A DNA stretch of 64,000 bases from Ochotona curzoniae (lineage: Eukaryota; Chordata; Mammalia; Lagomorpha; Ochotonidae): the NCBI RefSeq assembly GCF_017591425.1, contig NW_024465885.1, positions 38,634,501-38,698,500 of the forward strand, given 5' to 3'. The position numbers and the translations under genes are program-made. Positions 1 through 11,907 of this stretch are shown here, in pieces. A model generated the notes under the pieces. The model saw only the letters and a list, made by a program, of their open reading frames with translations. It did no database searches and was not told the DNA's origin. Position 1 is the stretch's first letter. Every line of letters starts with the position of its first letter.

Positions 1-2500
1 AAGTGATCTACTAAGAATAGTTTTGACATTTACTTCCTCTGAATGTCACAAAAAAGAACACCTATCAATAGAATTGAATGAAAGATGAAAAATCAAAGTA
101 AATAAGTTCACTTTTTAAAATTTCTTTTTTAATTCTTATTTTCTATAGTACAGTTTTTTTAAGTATAAGGCTGAAATTTGCAGCAAATTTCATTCACTAA
201 AGAACATTAAGAAATTAAGTAAATTAAGTTTTCTTAAATAGTTATGCATTAGGCTAATATATATATATATGTATATATTTTTACTTTAGATTAAGATGAA
301 CCAAGTATCTTAAATATGCGTTTTCATTTGTTTTAGTGAGCAAAAGTATCTGTCTTTGTCTTGCATCAGGAAACGGAACCTACACTACAGCCTTGAGAAA
401 CAGAAGTGTATAATTGTGTCAAAACGAATTTAAAGGGTATATGTTGAGCCAATCAGTGACAGTGCCTGGATTCGAGTTTTGGATCTGCTCTGTATTTGCA
501 GTTTCTTGACAACATGGCCTCTTAGACAAAGTAGATGAAATCTCAAGTAGGTATGTGCTTACCACTCACTTGGGGGACCAAATTGAGTTCCTGGGCCAAG
601 GTTTCACTTGCTGCTTTGCGTATTGAATGAACCAACAGATAGGATCATTGGCCATATATGTTTCTCACTTTTTTTCTCTAGTAGTGTCTCTCTAATAAAT
701 GTAGTTAGAAAATAGAAATCTATAAAATCAGTTTGAGATTAAATATCATTTTAATGTGTAAATATCTCAGAAAGAGATAAGCATTGAGAAAGCAAACAAC
801 AGCTCACTTGCAATACCTTGAATAATTAAAATAGGACAGTGATTTATAAAGAGCAATAGAAAACAATAATTGATTGCTAGCATAAAGAAAATCTGATACC
901 ATAAATGAGACGGCCTTAGAAGAGAGTCCAAATACCATGACATTGATACCAGAACCTCATTGTCACAGACAATAGCAGCTTAAGATTGTAGAAATTAAAG
1001 TATTATAATGCTTTATGCTAAGTAGCTCCATGAGTTCTTAGAGGTTAAGCATGTGTCCCATCATGACCTGATATTGAATATGTTCTCCAAAATATAAAAT
1101 AGCACAAAATATATAAAGCCACACAATCAACACAAGCTGAACAATCGATTAAGAGGACACTGTGGGCTTTTCATTCACAAGTTGACACAGAGGCAATCAT
1201 TTTGTTTTTGATTCACTATCAGGGCCACTTTTGTTTCTGGTTAAGAAGCAGAATTGCTATGAGAACATATTTTGGCTTTAGGAGAAGGGAATGAGAGTTA
1301 GGTTAAGGAAAAATATAAAATGGTCATTGAAATTCTGTCAGCAAACCCTAAGGGCGCAATTTCCAAACTGTGCAGCGATATCACATAAGCTCAACTAGAG
1401 TAATGATGACGTATGTGTGAAGACCAGTCTATCTCTCACAACATAATTTTGTCATTTACTATCACTTTCAGACTCTTCAAGTATATAGTTGAAGATGATC
1501 CTCCAAGAAGTACAGAAAACTGTGTTCTTTTCGTCTGCTGTCCCTGAATCAAACCTGCTCAATTGCTGGAATCCTTCCATGCCAGTGAATGCCAGCTCCG
1601 TGCTAAACACTGTGCTCTTAGCCATCCAAAAAGCCATCCTTTGCCCACACTCTGAGCAAATGCATGTGAAATCTGGATACATGCCGTGCCCCAAGTACAC
1701 TAACTGTACATTTCTTGTTTAAAAGAGTGTATCATCCTGATCCAATAATGTCCCAAATAAACAAAGTACTGACTGCAAGTTGCAACATTGAGTTTCAGGA
1801 TTTGGCATGAAATTAAAGCAATAGTGCTAAAATTGGAAGCACAAATAAATATTTTAATGAAAGGAGTCCAAACTCATGAATCCAAGTAATTATTTTGATA
1901 TTTATATACACACAAATAGTAATCATACTAAGTAAAACTGTTTAGTGTCATATATCAAGCATGTTAATGTCGACATCAAATATTTAGTAAACAAAGTCAG
2001 CAAATACTGATTGATTATGAAAATAATTCACCTCATGATTTTCAGTAAATGTATTGTTGATGTTTAAGAAATTTGCATTTGCTATTATATCAAAAAATAC
2101 TGATAAGAGAAACTAGCATCATAGTGCATTAAAAATGTCTCATATTGATCTTATTGCTGAATTGCCCAATAATCAATTGATCTTTCAAAATCAGTGAAAA
2201 CAAAATTCTTGATTTCCATATCAAATTTACAAGTTTACAAGTTTACAAATGAACTTCAAAGTATTTAAATCAAGAAAGATATTAGCTACAGATTATATAT
2301 TTTTTTTAACTTAAGTGATGTTTCTACCTGATTTCACATTTCTTTCATCTTAAGAAAAGGTTATAAATATCTAGAAACTTGGGTTTTAGTACCATGTAAA
2401 AGACAGTCTTAGACAAATCTATGCTCTTTCCTTCCTAACACAATGCAGTTGAAAGGACAAATGAAAGTGAAAAAAAAAAGTACACAGACACATCATTTCA
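1..2500. other. AT-rich unassigned DNA
   Basis: AT-rich sequence with simple (AT)n patches, for example near 257-275. I recognise no exon, RNA gene or clear interspersed repeat. Short overlapping open frames on both strands near 1452-1722 resemble no known protein and are read as chance. Confidence 0.6.
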
Positions 2501-2501
2501 A

Positions 2502-2590
2502 GATTTATTTATCTTAAATTCAGAGTTACAGAGAAGAAAACAAAACAAAAGAGAGAGGGAGAGAAGGAGAGAGAGACAGAAAGAGACTAA
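2502..2590 (-). mobile_element. C-type SINE tail fragment
   Basis: Begins with the reverse-complement SINE tail (agatttatttatctt) followed by an 'agttacagag' block and a GA-rich stretch. The rest of the SINE body is absent or unrecognisable, so this is a truncated old copy. Confidence 0.45.
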
Positions 2591-3293
2591 AGTCTGGAGA
2601 AAGAAAATAAAGATCAGTAATTTATATCCTCACAATTTGGTGGCTGTACAGAAGAAGGCCGAAAGCTTACTGGTGTGGGTATTCTGCCTTGTAGTTGGCT
2701 GTTCACAAGTTAGAGAAAGAGAGCAACTCTCTACTGTATTTTCTTATAAAGGTATTAATTCTTTCATGCTAGAACACTGCTCTTATAACTTGTATTTTAT
2801 TCTTAACAATCTCTGTACTGCAAACACAGTCACGCTGAGGTGACAGCTCCAACTTATAAATGACTTGAGAGGTATAGTTCAGTCCTTAGCATTTCACCCA
2901 CTACCCAAATTCCCATACCTGTTACATACAGAAGACACTTTTTTTTACTCCAACAATCCCAACCATCCTGCACTGTATGGACACATACTTTAAATCTTTA
3001 CAGCATTAGAATCATCATCTTTATAGTTCATGTTGCACCTTCTGTGCCCACTGGGCTGGCAATACCCTTCTTGGAGCTCTGAAGTATAACCCTGCCCTCT
3101 ACTTCCTGAGGACAAGGATGACAACATTCTTGCTATGTTCCTGAGGAAATCAACAGAGGTCCCAAGCACTTGGTCTCTTGCCACCCATGTGGAAGAACTG
3201 GAAGATACTCATGGTTTCTGCCTGACCTAGCACTGGCTGTTGTAGCTCTTTGGGAAATTAACTAGCACAAGGAATATTTCTTTCTCTTTCTGT

Positions 3294-3318
3294 GATGTGT
3301 GTGTGTGTGTGTGTGTGT
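3294..3318. repeat. (GT)n microsatellite
   Basis: About 12 uninterrupted GT units. Confidence 0.95.
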
Positions 3319-3700
3319 AAAACAAATAGGCTGAGGATTTTCCAAATTTCAAAGTTTTGCTTCCTTTTTCTGAACAATTTCTTTAATTCCTTATCCGTCT
3401 TTACATATTTTAGAATGAGTAGCTCTTGTTGCTTTGTTTCAAATGCAGTCGCATTAGGAATTAGTGCATAGATATATGGATTTTGAGGGGACACAATGCA
3501 GTCAATGGCATTGCATTCTCTTATCTAGATAAATCACCTTCACATTCTTTCTTGATTTCAAATGCCCATTGTGATCACTATTCCTGACACTCTGAGCAAT
3601 GGCGTTGGTAAGTCCTCCTTTGGCATTCTATGAGGCTTGTGATACGTATATGACTTAGCCATCTGCATGTTGGCCTGGGTCAAGAAGAACTATATTCATC

Positions 3701-3738
3701 AGTAAGTATCAGTATCAGTAAGTATCAGTATCAGTAAG
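3701..3738. repeat. 16-bp tandem repeat
   Basis: The unit agtaagtatcagtatc occurs twice without a mismatch, followed by a partial third copy (agtaag). Confidence 0.9.
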
Positions 3739-3820
3739 ATTCATGCAGCTACATGTTAATTCTGCTTCACTATGTTGAGTGGCCCTTCCTTTTCTTCCTT
3801 TTCTCAACCTTTCACATGAT

Positions 3821-3880
3821 GGTCCAGGATGGGTCCAGGATGGGTAGTGAAAGTTGGTCCAGGATGGCTAGTGAAAGTTT
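3821..3880. repeat. Short minisatellite, 'ggtccaggatgg' unit
   Basis: The core tccaggatgg appears three times within 60 bp, the last two followed by 'tagtgaaagtt'. This is a small variable-unit tandem repeat. Confidence 0.75.
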
Positions 3881-4654
3881 CACAGGGAGATGATATCAGA
3901 TGTGTTAGTGCAGAATCGATTGGAGGCTGTGTAAACATTGATACACTAGTGACTACGCTAGAAAGTAATTCTGGGAGCACTAGCAACAAAGAATGTGTAG
4001 TTCATGCTACTGAAAAATCAAAAACCATCGAATGGAAGAGCACTGCGTTCTTTCGACTTAAACTTGGAAAACTATCTTCATAGAACATTGAAATAATACT
4101 ATGTTAATATCCCGGTCCAAGCATTAACAGAAAAATTGTTCCAATAAGCTCTATCGTTTCCAATGCTAGCTTTTGAAAACCAACTACCATACTGTAAGAC
4201 ATTACAATTATATGGAAAATATTACATAAGAACAATTTGGTTGATAGTCCCCTTAAACTCCTAAATAAATCCTACTCCAATTGTCAGTCAAGTGCCTGTG
4301 CCATCTTGGACTTCCAGCCAATTTCTTGCTGTCATTTAATATAATTCTATATACAATTTAGTACATACGAGTTCATGGAAAATCATAAGTGCTCTTTATT
4401 CTACTTATTAATATTATATGATAACACATGATATTATTGAGGCAAGTTTTAATATCAGTGTATTTTGAGCTCATATATGTGTATATGTATGTATATATGT
4501 GAATATATATATGATTTAAAAAATCAATGAAAATGTAAAATGATATGTATATATAAATTATTTTTCAAAATAATTGAGAACTGTTTTGTGACTTATAAGA
4601 TTAGCCATTTATTCCATCTCTAAGCAAATTTGAAAATTGTGGAAAATTACTAAC

Positions 4655-5600
4655 TTAATGAATTTGGCCCAGGTCCTAGGGGCCACTTAGATAGTGGGTC
4701 CTTGACTCCCCCCCCAGGGATGGGGTGCAGTGGGGGCCTGAGTCTCCTGGCCCAGGTTTTGGACCTGCCTGTGCAGTGGGTGCTGGATCTGTGAGCCCCA
4801 GGGATGGGGGAGGAGGGATGGGGTCACAAGAGGGGTTTGGGTTCACTGATCAAGGTCACTAAGCCTACCTACCTGGTGGGGACCTGGTCCATGAGCTCTG
4901 GGGGTGGGAGGCCTGGCAGGTCCTCGGTTGCAAGGCCCTGGGCCATGGGCCCACCTGCAAGGTGGTTGCTGGATCTGTGAGCTCCTGGGGTCAGGGATCT
5001 GGCATGGTCCTGGTGTCCTGACTCGGGTCCATGAGCCCACCTAGAAAAACTGGTTTTCCTCAGTATAGAGGATGGAGTACTGGATGGCAGACCATGGTGC
5101 ACATGGAGGACACAGTAGCTCACTGGGGCATGTAGAGGACATCAGTGCCATAGCAGAGAATAGAGAACAGAACATATGGACAACTGCCCCTGCCAAATGA
5201 TGACAACAATTATCTGGATGACTGGAGACTATAAAGTATATGGTGTCAACCAATGGACATTGGAGAGAATTCTTTATCCATAGATCAGTGAGATTGACAG
5301 TATTTTGAAACTATCACATCCACCTGGGCAGAACCTTTGGATCATGTGCCATTGTGACCTTGGGTTGATATCAGCTGGCCTTTCCCCATCCTCGGGTACT
5401 GGGATGGTAGGGAGGTTGGGTATGGCCTATCGCCTTATCTCTCCCTTCCGCCCTGGAATAGGAAGAAGATATAGAAAGCTTGGAAACAAGGATCACACAC
5501 TCACTTCTTCCTAACCCTAGATCCTTCCTACCCTAATTGACTATATAAACATCATCTAAAAACAAACAAAAACAGAAAGACAAACAGAAAAGAAAGAAAA
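4655..5600 (+). mobile_element. LINE (probable L1) 3' UTR copy, GC-rich
   Basis: An abrupt GC-rich block (4655-5040) inside AT-rich DNA is followed by about 500 bp of unique-looking sequence and an A-rich tail (about 5555-5600). The distal part aligns by eye with the reverse complement of the insertion at 46326-47651. Shared landmarks are 'tgtcarccartggac', 'gaaactatcaca', 'gagaggttggg'-like, 'cctaaccctaga/c' and 'taccctrat'. The two are therefore copies of one retroposon in opposite orientations. The tail places the 3' end at the right. The GC-rich part is internally repetitive: the same 16-mer starts at 4781 and 4967, and an 11-mer ggtccatgagc is at 4886 and 5026. No ORF2 coding sequence is seen at its left edge, so it is 5'-truncated within the 3' UTR. 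Naming it L1 is inference. Confidence 0.6.
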
Positions 5601-6790
5601 CCTCAGAAGGAGGCAAATAATGACAATTGAATGAAGTGGATGCTTGATGATTTTGTACTTTCACATCTGAAAACGCCCTGGTCTGATAAGATGAGCAAAC
5701 TGGAGCAGTGTTTTGATGAAGAGAAAAAACTTCTGAACTTTTAAAAACACACTATAATGAATGCTATTATTTTCTGTTTTTACAGAAAATCAAGAAGCAA
5801 AATATCTTGAAATGCATCAAACTCTTCTCTCCTGATCAGTCCACTGTAATTGGGCTCTTCCATCTCAGTAACCAGTTTTGATTGTCCATTATCATCAGGA
5901 GCATACTAATAAAACCATGTGTCACCTCCTTACTAGAATTCTTTAGCATAGTGACCCCCTTCTTTACAATTTCCATAGGAAATTTTGTACTTGTCTATGG
6001 TTAATTTTCTGCATGAATCTTAACATGCATCCACTGGAAAGTTTATGCACTTCAGTTTTTCATCAATAAACGTGTAAACTGACTCAATGGGGATGTGTGG
6101 GATTGAGTGTTGCGACAGCTCTCGGTCACTGGTCCTCTTCAATCAGGAAACACACAAGGTTGAGTTTTTCATTGTGTAAATCAATACAACTAGGGTGCTG
6201 CTGCAAATTTCTTCAACACTGTCTAGCTCCTTAAAATTAAGTATTCATTTCTAAACTGCTGGTTTGTTTTAGGCATTATCCTTTTAATGGTCTTGTAAAG
6301 TGAATGATTTCAACATTTGCCTACTTTGGCTTCAGCATGAATATATTTAGTTTTGGTTTCATTTTGGCTAAATATGTGTTTCTTTGACAGTAGGGGTGAA
6401 TAGCTATTTTTAAATGTTTGTCTTTATTTGTACTTCAAACTACAACCTGTGCATAAATGAAATATTCAGCTATTAGAAATTTTCTTTGCTACAAAAATAA
6501 AAAATGAAAATATCTCTACCCATATATTTATAATATACATTCTCTAAGAACTTTTGAAGACCCTCACATATAAAATAAGATTTACCATTTATCTGTTTTA
6601 GCATAGCTATATGTAGATACTGCAAAAATATTAGTACAATGCAATTAATTAACACATTTATCACCTCCCATGGTAATCTGAGAGGGTAGGAGGAAAGAAA
6701 TATGACTATGTTCTCAGAATTGTATCTATAAAACACACAGAATATTTTAGAAACACATAAGAATCAAAATTTAAAATAGAACAGGAATTT
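5600..6790. other. Unassigned AT-rich DNA
   Basis: No gene, RNA or clear repeat is recognised. A 'gtaaactgactcaatgg' stretch and several poly-T runs are not diagnostic. Confidence 0.5.
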
Positions 6791-6793
6791 TTG

Positions 6794-7062
6794 GTATTCA
6801 TTTGAAAATCAGAGTTATAGAGAAATATGAAAGAGAGAGACAGAGAGAGAGACAGAAAGAGAGAGAGAGAGATTCTATATCTGCTAGTTCACTCCCAAAA
6901 TGGGTGCAATGAGCAGGGTTAGGAACCACGGATGCTAACACTTGAGCCATTCCCTGTCGCTGTTACAGGTGCACTAGCCAGCAGCTAGATGCTGCACAAA
7001 AGGAAGCTGGGCTCACAGCTTTAGCTGCCATACCACCTTATAAGCCCCTGGGCACTTAATGT
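6794..7062 (-). mobile_element. Old C-type SINE
   Basis: Reads as a reverse-complement SINE: 'tcatttgaaaatcagagtta', an expanded GA tract (6833-6872), 'tctgctagttcactcccaaaatgg', 'gagccattccctgtcgctg' and a head-like end. High divergence suggests an old rabbit-like subfamily. Confidence 0.75.
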
Positions 7063-7329
7063 AACAGAATTTGCCTAATTTTTTAATTCATTTTTATTGC
7101 TGTAATCTCTCACAGTGACACAGAGTAGGCAGTTAAGATAATATATTTTAAAAGGTTGTTGTTCACCACAATCAATGAATGATGGAGGTGGCAAAACTAC
7201 ACCACCATGAAGAAAAATCCAAATCACAGCTATTGAATCTAAGTTTTTGTATATTTGTGATTTTTCTTTGAATAACTAAACAACTTTGAATTAGGTGAAA
7301 CCAATTACTTGATTTGTTGACATGTCCTA

Positions 7330-7885
7330 GTTGTATCCATTTTGTTCATACTGTATAAATACCACATTTTCTTTAGCTGGCTGTCAGTTTATAGACATTT
7401 GTACTGTTGAATTCACATCTTACCTACCATGAACTGAACAGCCATAAGCATGGTTTTACAAATGGCTTTCTCATACACTGATTTCATTTTATTTGGATAA
7501 ATGCCAGGGATGAAGGGCTGGGTCATATGCGTTACCTATTTTGAGATTCCTGAGAAATTTTGACGCTGACTTCCGTAGTTACATCTCCGATAACCATGGG
7601 TTAGGGTACCTTTACCCCACATCTACCCAGCATGTTTTTCTATTTGTTTGCTTGTTTTATTTTGCTTTGTTTTATTTTTTTGGATAATGATCATTCTGAC
7701 TGGAGTGATTTGACATTTCATTGTGGGGTTTTTTTTTTGCATTTCTTTGATATCTTGTATCCCGAGCAGTTTTTCATGTGTCTAATGTCATTTGTATTTT
7801 AACCTTTGAAAATTGATTATTCATATTCTATGCTTATTGCTTAATTTAATTGCTTTTAATTTGTTTAATATTTGTTTAATATTTG
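7330..7885 (-). mobile_element. L1 ORF2 3' part, antisense (left piece)
   Basis: On the plus strand this reads as antisense L1 ORF2 C-terminal sequence: 'ataccacattttctttagctgg', 'gggctgggtcatatg', 'attctgactggagtgatttgacatttcattgtggg', 'gcatttctttgatat' and 'tttttcatgtg'. These blocks occur in the same order in other mammalian L1 ORF2 sequences. It is full of stops and frameshifts and is dead. It is interrupted by the SINE at 7886-8178 and resumes at 8179. Confidence 0.8.
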
Positions 7886-8178
7886 TTTAATATTTATTTT
7901 TGTTTGTTTGAAAGTCAGAGTTACACAGGGAAAAGCAAGGCAGAGAGATCATCCACGTACTTGTTCACTCCCTAAATGGCCTCAATGGCAGGAGCTGAGT
8001 CAACCTTCCACCTTTCTCATGGGTGCAGGATCCGAAGAACGTGAGCCATTCTTCGCTGTTTTCCCATGCTATAAGCAGAGAACTGGATCAGGAACAGAGC
8101 CACCAGGAAGGTACTGACACCTGCCTGAGATACTGACGCTGCAGACAAAGGATTAGGTTAGTAAGCCACCTGAGAGGC
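7886..8178 (-). mobile_element. C-type SINE inserted in antisense L1
   Basis: Reverse-complement SINE blocks are present: 'tttgaaagtcagagttacac', 'ttgttcactccctaaatggc', 'atgggtgcagga', 'gtgagccattcttcgctgttttccc' and 'aagcagagaactggat'. It splits one L1 fragment, so it is younger than the L1. An 11-bp unit tttgtttaata is repeated three times (about 7859-7891) at its tail side. Confidence 0.75.
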
Positions 8179-8520
8179 CTTGAGTTTCTTGAACAGTATA
8201 GTTTATGGGTATGGTTTCTTTAACCGCTGTGTGGTTTGTAAATATCTCCATCCACTCTGTTAGCTGTCTCATCGCATTGCTGAGTGTTTCATTTGTAGTG
8301 CCGAAGTTTCTTAGCTTGATATAATCTCCTTTTTTTTTTTTTTTACCTTTATTGCTTGCATTTCTGGAATCATTTCTGAGAAGTTTTTGCCAACACAAGT
8401 GTCTTATTTAGACTTTTCCCCTAGACATTGAAATGTGTGAAATTGTGGATTTAGATCTTTGATCCACTCGTTTTTGAACCTGTAATTGTAACTGAGAGGG
8501 GAGGCTTCTCGGCTATGTTA
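8179..8520 (-). mobile_element. L1 ORF2 antisense (right piece)
   Basis: Continues the antisense ORF2 in order: 'atctccatccactctgttagctgtct', 'agtttcttagcttgatataatctcc', 'tttgccaacacaag', 'ttagatctttgatccact' and 'tttttgaacctgtaa'. An oligo-T run (8329-8344) interrupts it. Decayed. Confidence 0.7.
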
Positions 8521-8524
8521 AAGG

Positions 8525-10230
8525 CCGGAGATCCTCTGCTGAGCACACTTGAGCTCAGGACTTGGAACGTCAGGATAGTATTCATCAGGACTTGGAAATG
8601 ATGCGCCCTTGGAGCTCGTGTTTTCACTGAAGCAAATTCTGGTAGATGACAAATGTCAGTTCTTACAGTTTAATATGAATGCCATTTAGTGTGATGTGTC
8701 TAAAATGGTAAAATTGATTATAAAAAAATTAAGTAGTAGTGATTCTCCTATAGTATTCAGGAGCATAATAAAACTGAAAACTATGAAATACTTTCCAGAA
8801 CATTTGCCCGGCCAGCTTTCAAAGGGCATACTCTTAAAAATAAAAAAAAATCACATGTTAAGTTAATCAACCAAAATTCTTTCTGATACTTCTGAAGAGA
8901 GTAGTCTAATAATCCAAATGGAGCAATTATAAAAGTGGTATCATTCTGTTTCACTTGCTAGGCTCATTGCAACATTGGCTCTTATGTTATTATTGTTGAA
9001 TTTTGTTATGTTGTACTAAAAATACATTGCTATTAATTTGTAGCTTAACACTAATTTTTCCAAATCTTTGCTGTTCCTTCACTTTCAAAACTGGGAAATG
9101 AAAAGGGAGAGGGGTGGTTAGAGTTACTGAAAAATGCAGCATTGCACATTGGAATCTATATATGATTGATAATTATAATGAAAGCACAATCAAGCTTTCA
9201 GCAAAGATTAAAATCCATAGAAGTTTGAGAAAAATATATTTGCTCATTATAATACATGATACATCATGTTGTAATTAAGATTGTGTCACTCTTTCCATTA
9301 TAAATCCCTATTTTAAAGACTCATAAAGCAGCTGTAAAAATGAGCTCTAGGCACAACATGGCATATAAAATATTATCCCATGAGAATTTGTGTTTTTAAC
9401 TTTCATTTAATTTTTTTTTTACAAAACTGTCTTTCAGACCTTTATGATTCAAGTTTCAGGTAGATTTTTTAAGGTGCCTTTTTGGCACTCCATAAATCAA
9501 AAACAGCCTGGCTTGTTAAAAAGAAAATCTTGCAAGTACTTGAAAAATTAGAAGAGGTAAGAATTTGAAGTGCTTCATATGGCTCCTTGAAAAGTGCCTG
9601 AAATAGTTTAAGCATTGCATATGATCACCAAATATGTGAAGAGTTTTATAAGTCACCTAGTAGGAAGCTTTTTACCCTTTTCCTTTCCAAACGATTCTAA
9701 AGACTCTAGAGGTGCCAAAAATGGTGTAATGCATTTCACTACTGTATGTATGAGTCACTAGTTCAGAAATTCAGGTCCTTAGTCATCTCCCTACAGCAAC
9801 GCAGGCTGACACATTAATCCGTTTGTGTAAGTTCCCCAGTGGTGCCCACCTGCTTTGCACCACGCTCAGTCTAGCTGATGAACACGGGCTATACTCACCA
9901 TGTGAATATCAATCATTTATGTGGAATGAAGATTTTGTAATAATGTAGATACTACAAGAAAATACTTTCTCATTGATGCAAATAGAATAGATGCCAGTCA
10001 ATAGCTCATTTAACTGCAAGTCTGACAGTAATGGTGAGAAACCTGACTTTTTTCACAAGGCTCTTTGCGTGGCATTTTTTCTGAAGACACAATGTCTGCA
10101 GTGGTTGATATTGGATATCACAGTCATCTTCATCTAAATATAACTTTGATTATGGATTAGGTATTTATCATTTCAATTTAGGCAATTACCTGTGGCAATT
10201 AATGGGATTCTTTTTGCTAAGGTAGTGGTA
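8525..10230. other. Unassigned AT-rich DNA
   Basis: No gene or confident repeat is seen. It contains several short A/T runs, including oligo-T at about 9410-9420. Confidence 0.5.
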
Positions 10231-10233
10231 TCA

Positions 10234-10247
10234 TTGCCTCCTAGTGG
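10234..10247 (-). promoter_or_regulatory. Weak CTCF-like motif
   Basis: The reverse complement of TTGCCTCCTAGTGG is CCACTAGGAGGCAA, which departs from the CTCF core CCASYAGRKGGCRS at two positions. A sequence match alone does not show occupancy. Confidence 0.25.
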
Positions 10248-10259
10248 TCATGCTGAGAC

Positions 10260-11420
10260 ACAACACTATGCTAGGTACTCTTAGTTACACCATCAGGATT
10301 ATTTGTGTCAAAGTTGAGTGCTTGCATTTAGTCAGTCTCCGATGTAAAGAAACCAAAGAGCAAAGTAGTCGAAATAAGTTCTCTAAACTGTGTAGAACCA
10401 ATACGGAGGATATTGAAATTAAAAGACTCCAAAATTTAACACCAGCATATGTCCCAAATGTATATTTCAAAGGCATAGCAACCAACAGAAAAAGACACAC
10501 ACACGCACGCACTCACACATCATGGACTAAGACAGAGAAAAGGACATATACAGATTGTTCTTCTGCCTTATCGCTCAAGTGGATGCGGAAACTGTGTCTG
10601 GGCTCCAGCAGACCTTATTGCAGAATACATCATCCATTTCTCCCAGGAGCTAGGCAAAGACAAAAAAGCATAGACTCCTCTCTTGCCCAGGTGCATTATC
10701 GAAGAGTTACATCTGAATCAGAGAAGTTGCGACTCAAAAGTATTTTCAGACCATAATTTGAAAATAATTATCCTAGAAGACTAACTGTAATATAAGTGGT
10801 ACCTTTCTGAAATTATTGATTAATAAGAGCCTTTTTAAAATGAAAGTCATAAATTACATATGTCTAAGGCATAAATTGTAGAGAACTCTCATCCTGGAAT
10901 GGATTTAGGTCCTCCTTTCAGTTTGGGAAGGCTTTGTCACAACTTGAGCCAATATTATATGGAAGAAGTGGCGTTATGTCATTCTGCTGCTTGGGAGTTA
11001 AAGGTCATTAAGCCTTTGTGGATTTTTAATGGGCATATCCCACATATCCTGCGGTCAAGAGTGCCATCTCAGCCTAGACTGGAGTATTTTCAGGAAATTG
11101 ATAAGTGAATGAGAAATCATTAGCCATTGAATGTGTCTTTCTAGGACCCATTTTGAAGCAGATATCCATATTTACATAGCCTTCTTTGACTCACGGACTC
11201 ACAGAATATGTAAACATTTAAAAATCATTGTGCTTAATCCCATTTAATTCTGGGCTAATTTACATCCCAATAAGGTCAACAAGGGCATCCAGTTCATCAG
11301 TTTCTGAAAAAAATGCAGCTTTGATGAGATACTGAAATATCAATTCAACTTGAATGTTATTCTCCTAAAAAATAGTTCAAATCATACTTGAACATAGATT
11401 TTTCACTTTAAGAATGCAGC
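10260..11420. other. Unassigned DNA with a 170-codon open frame
   Basis: A plus-strand frame at 10244-10756 is the longest in the window not explained by a repeat. Its product has an H/T/R-rich low-complexity patch encoded by a short CA-rich run near 10497-10520 and no domain I recognise. No splice-site or promoter context was identified, so I do not call it a gene. Confidence 0.45.
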
Positions 11421-11422
11421 TG

Positions 11423-11745
11423 CATTGGTCCAGTGCAGTAGCTTAGTGCCTAAAGTCCTCACCTTGCACATGCCAGGCTCCCATATGGGCACTGGTTCTA
11501 ATTCTCAAGGCTGTGCCCCCCATCCAGCTCCCTGCTTGTCTCTGGGAAAGCCGTCGAGGACAGCCCAAAGCTTTGAGACCCTGTACCCACATGGGAGACC
11601 TGAAAGAGGCTCTTGGATCCTGGCTTCACATTGGCTCAGCTCTGGCTGTTGCGGCCACATGGGAAATAAATCAACAGATAGAAGATCATCCTCTCTGTCT
11701 CTCCTCTTCTCTGCATTAAAAAAAAAAAAAGAAAGAAAGAAAAGA
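11423..11745 (+). mobile_element. Pika-type C SINE
   Basis: Near-complete: head 'gtccagtgcagtagcttagtg', 'taaagtcctcaccttgcacatgcc', 'cccatatgggcactggttctaa' (B-box region), 'gtcgaggacagcccaaagc', 'catgggagacctgaaagaggc', 'gaagatcatcctctctgtct', then an A-rich tail with GAAA units. Confidence 0.92.
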
Positions 11746-11907
11746 TACAAATACACAAATGTTTATTTAGAAATACTTGTATTTTTATTCCACCAAAGGT
11801 ATTTGCATGTGTAAAATGCTTAGACACCAAACATATGCTTGTATTTTATTTTTAACTCAAATACTGTATAGTGCTGTGCACATCTCAAAAAATCTATTTG
11901 TTTATTT

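Larger units (their letters stand above)
2860..4645. other. Unassigned AT-rich DNA with small tandem repeats
   Basis: No gene is recognised. It contains a GT microsatellite and two short minisatellites listed separately. An 84-codon open frame at 3829-4083 starts inside one of these minisatellites and resembles nothing I know. Confidence 0.55.

Noticed and set aside
1452..1722. Opposed open frames with several cysteines
   Set aside because: Both strands are open over the same bases, there is no recognisable domain, and no splice or promoter context is visible.
3701..3738. CRISPR-like short repeats
   Set aside because: Units are contiguous with no spacers and the DNA is mammalian.
3829..4083. 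84-codon frame with protein-like composition
   Set aside because: It begins inside a minisatellite and has no recognisable family or transcript context.
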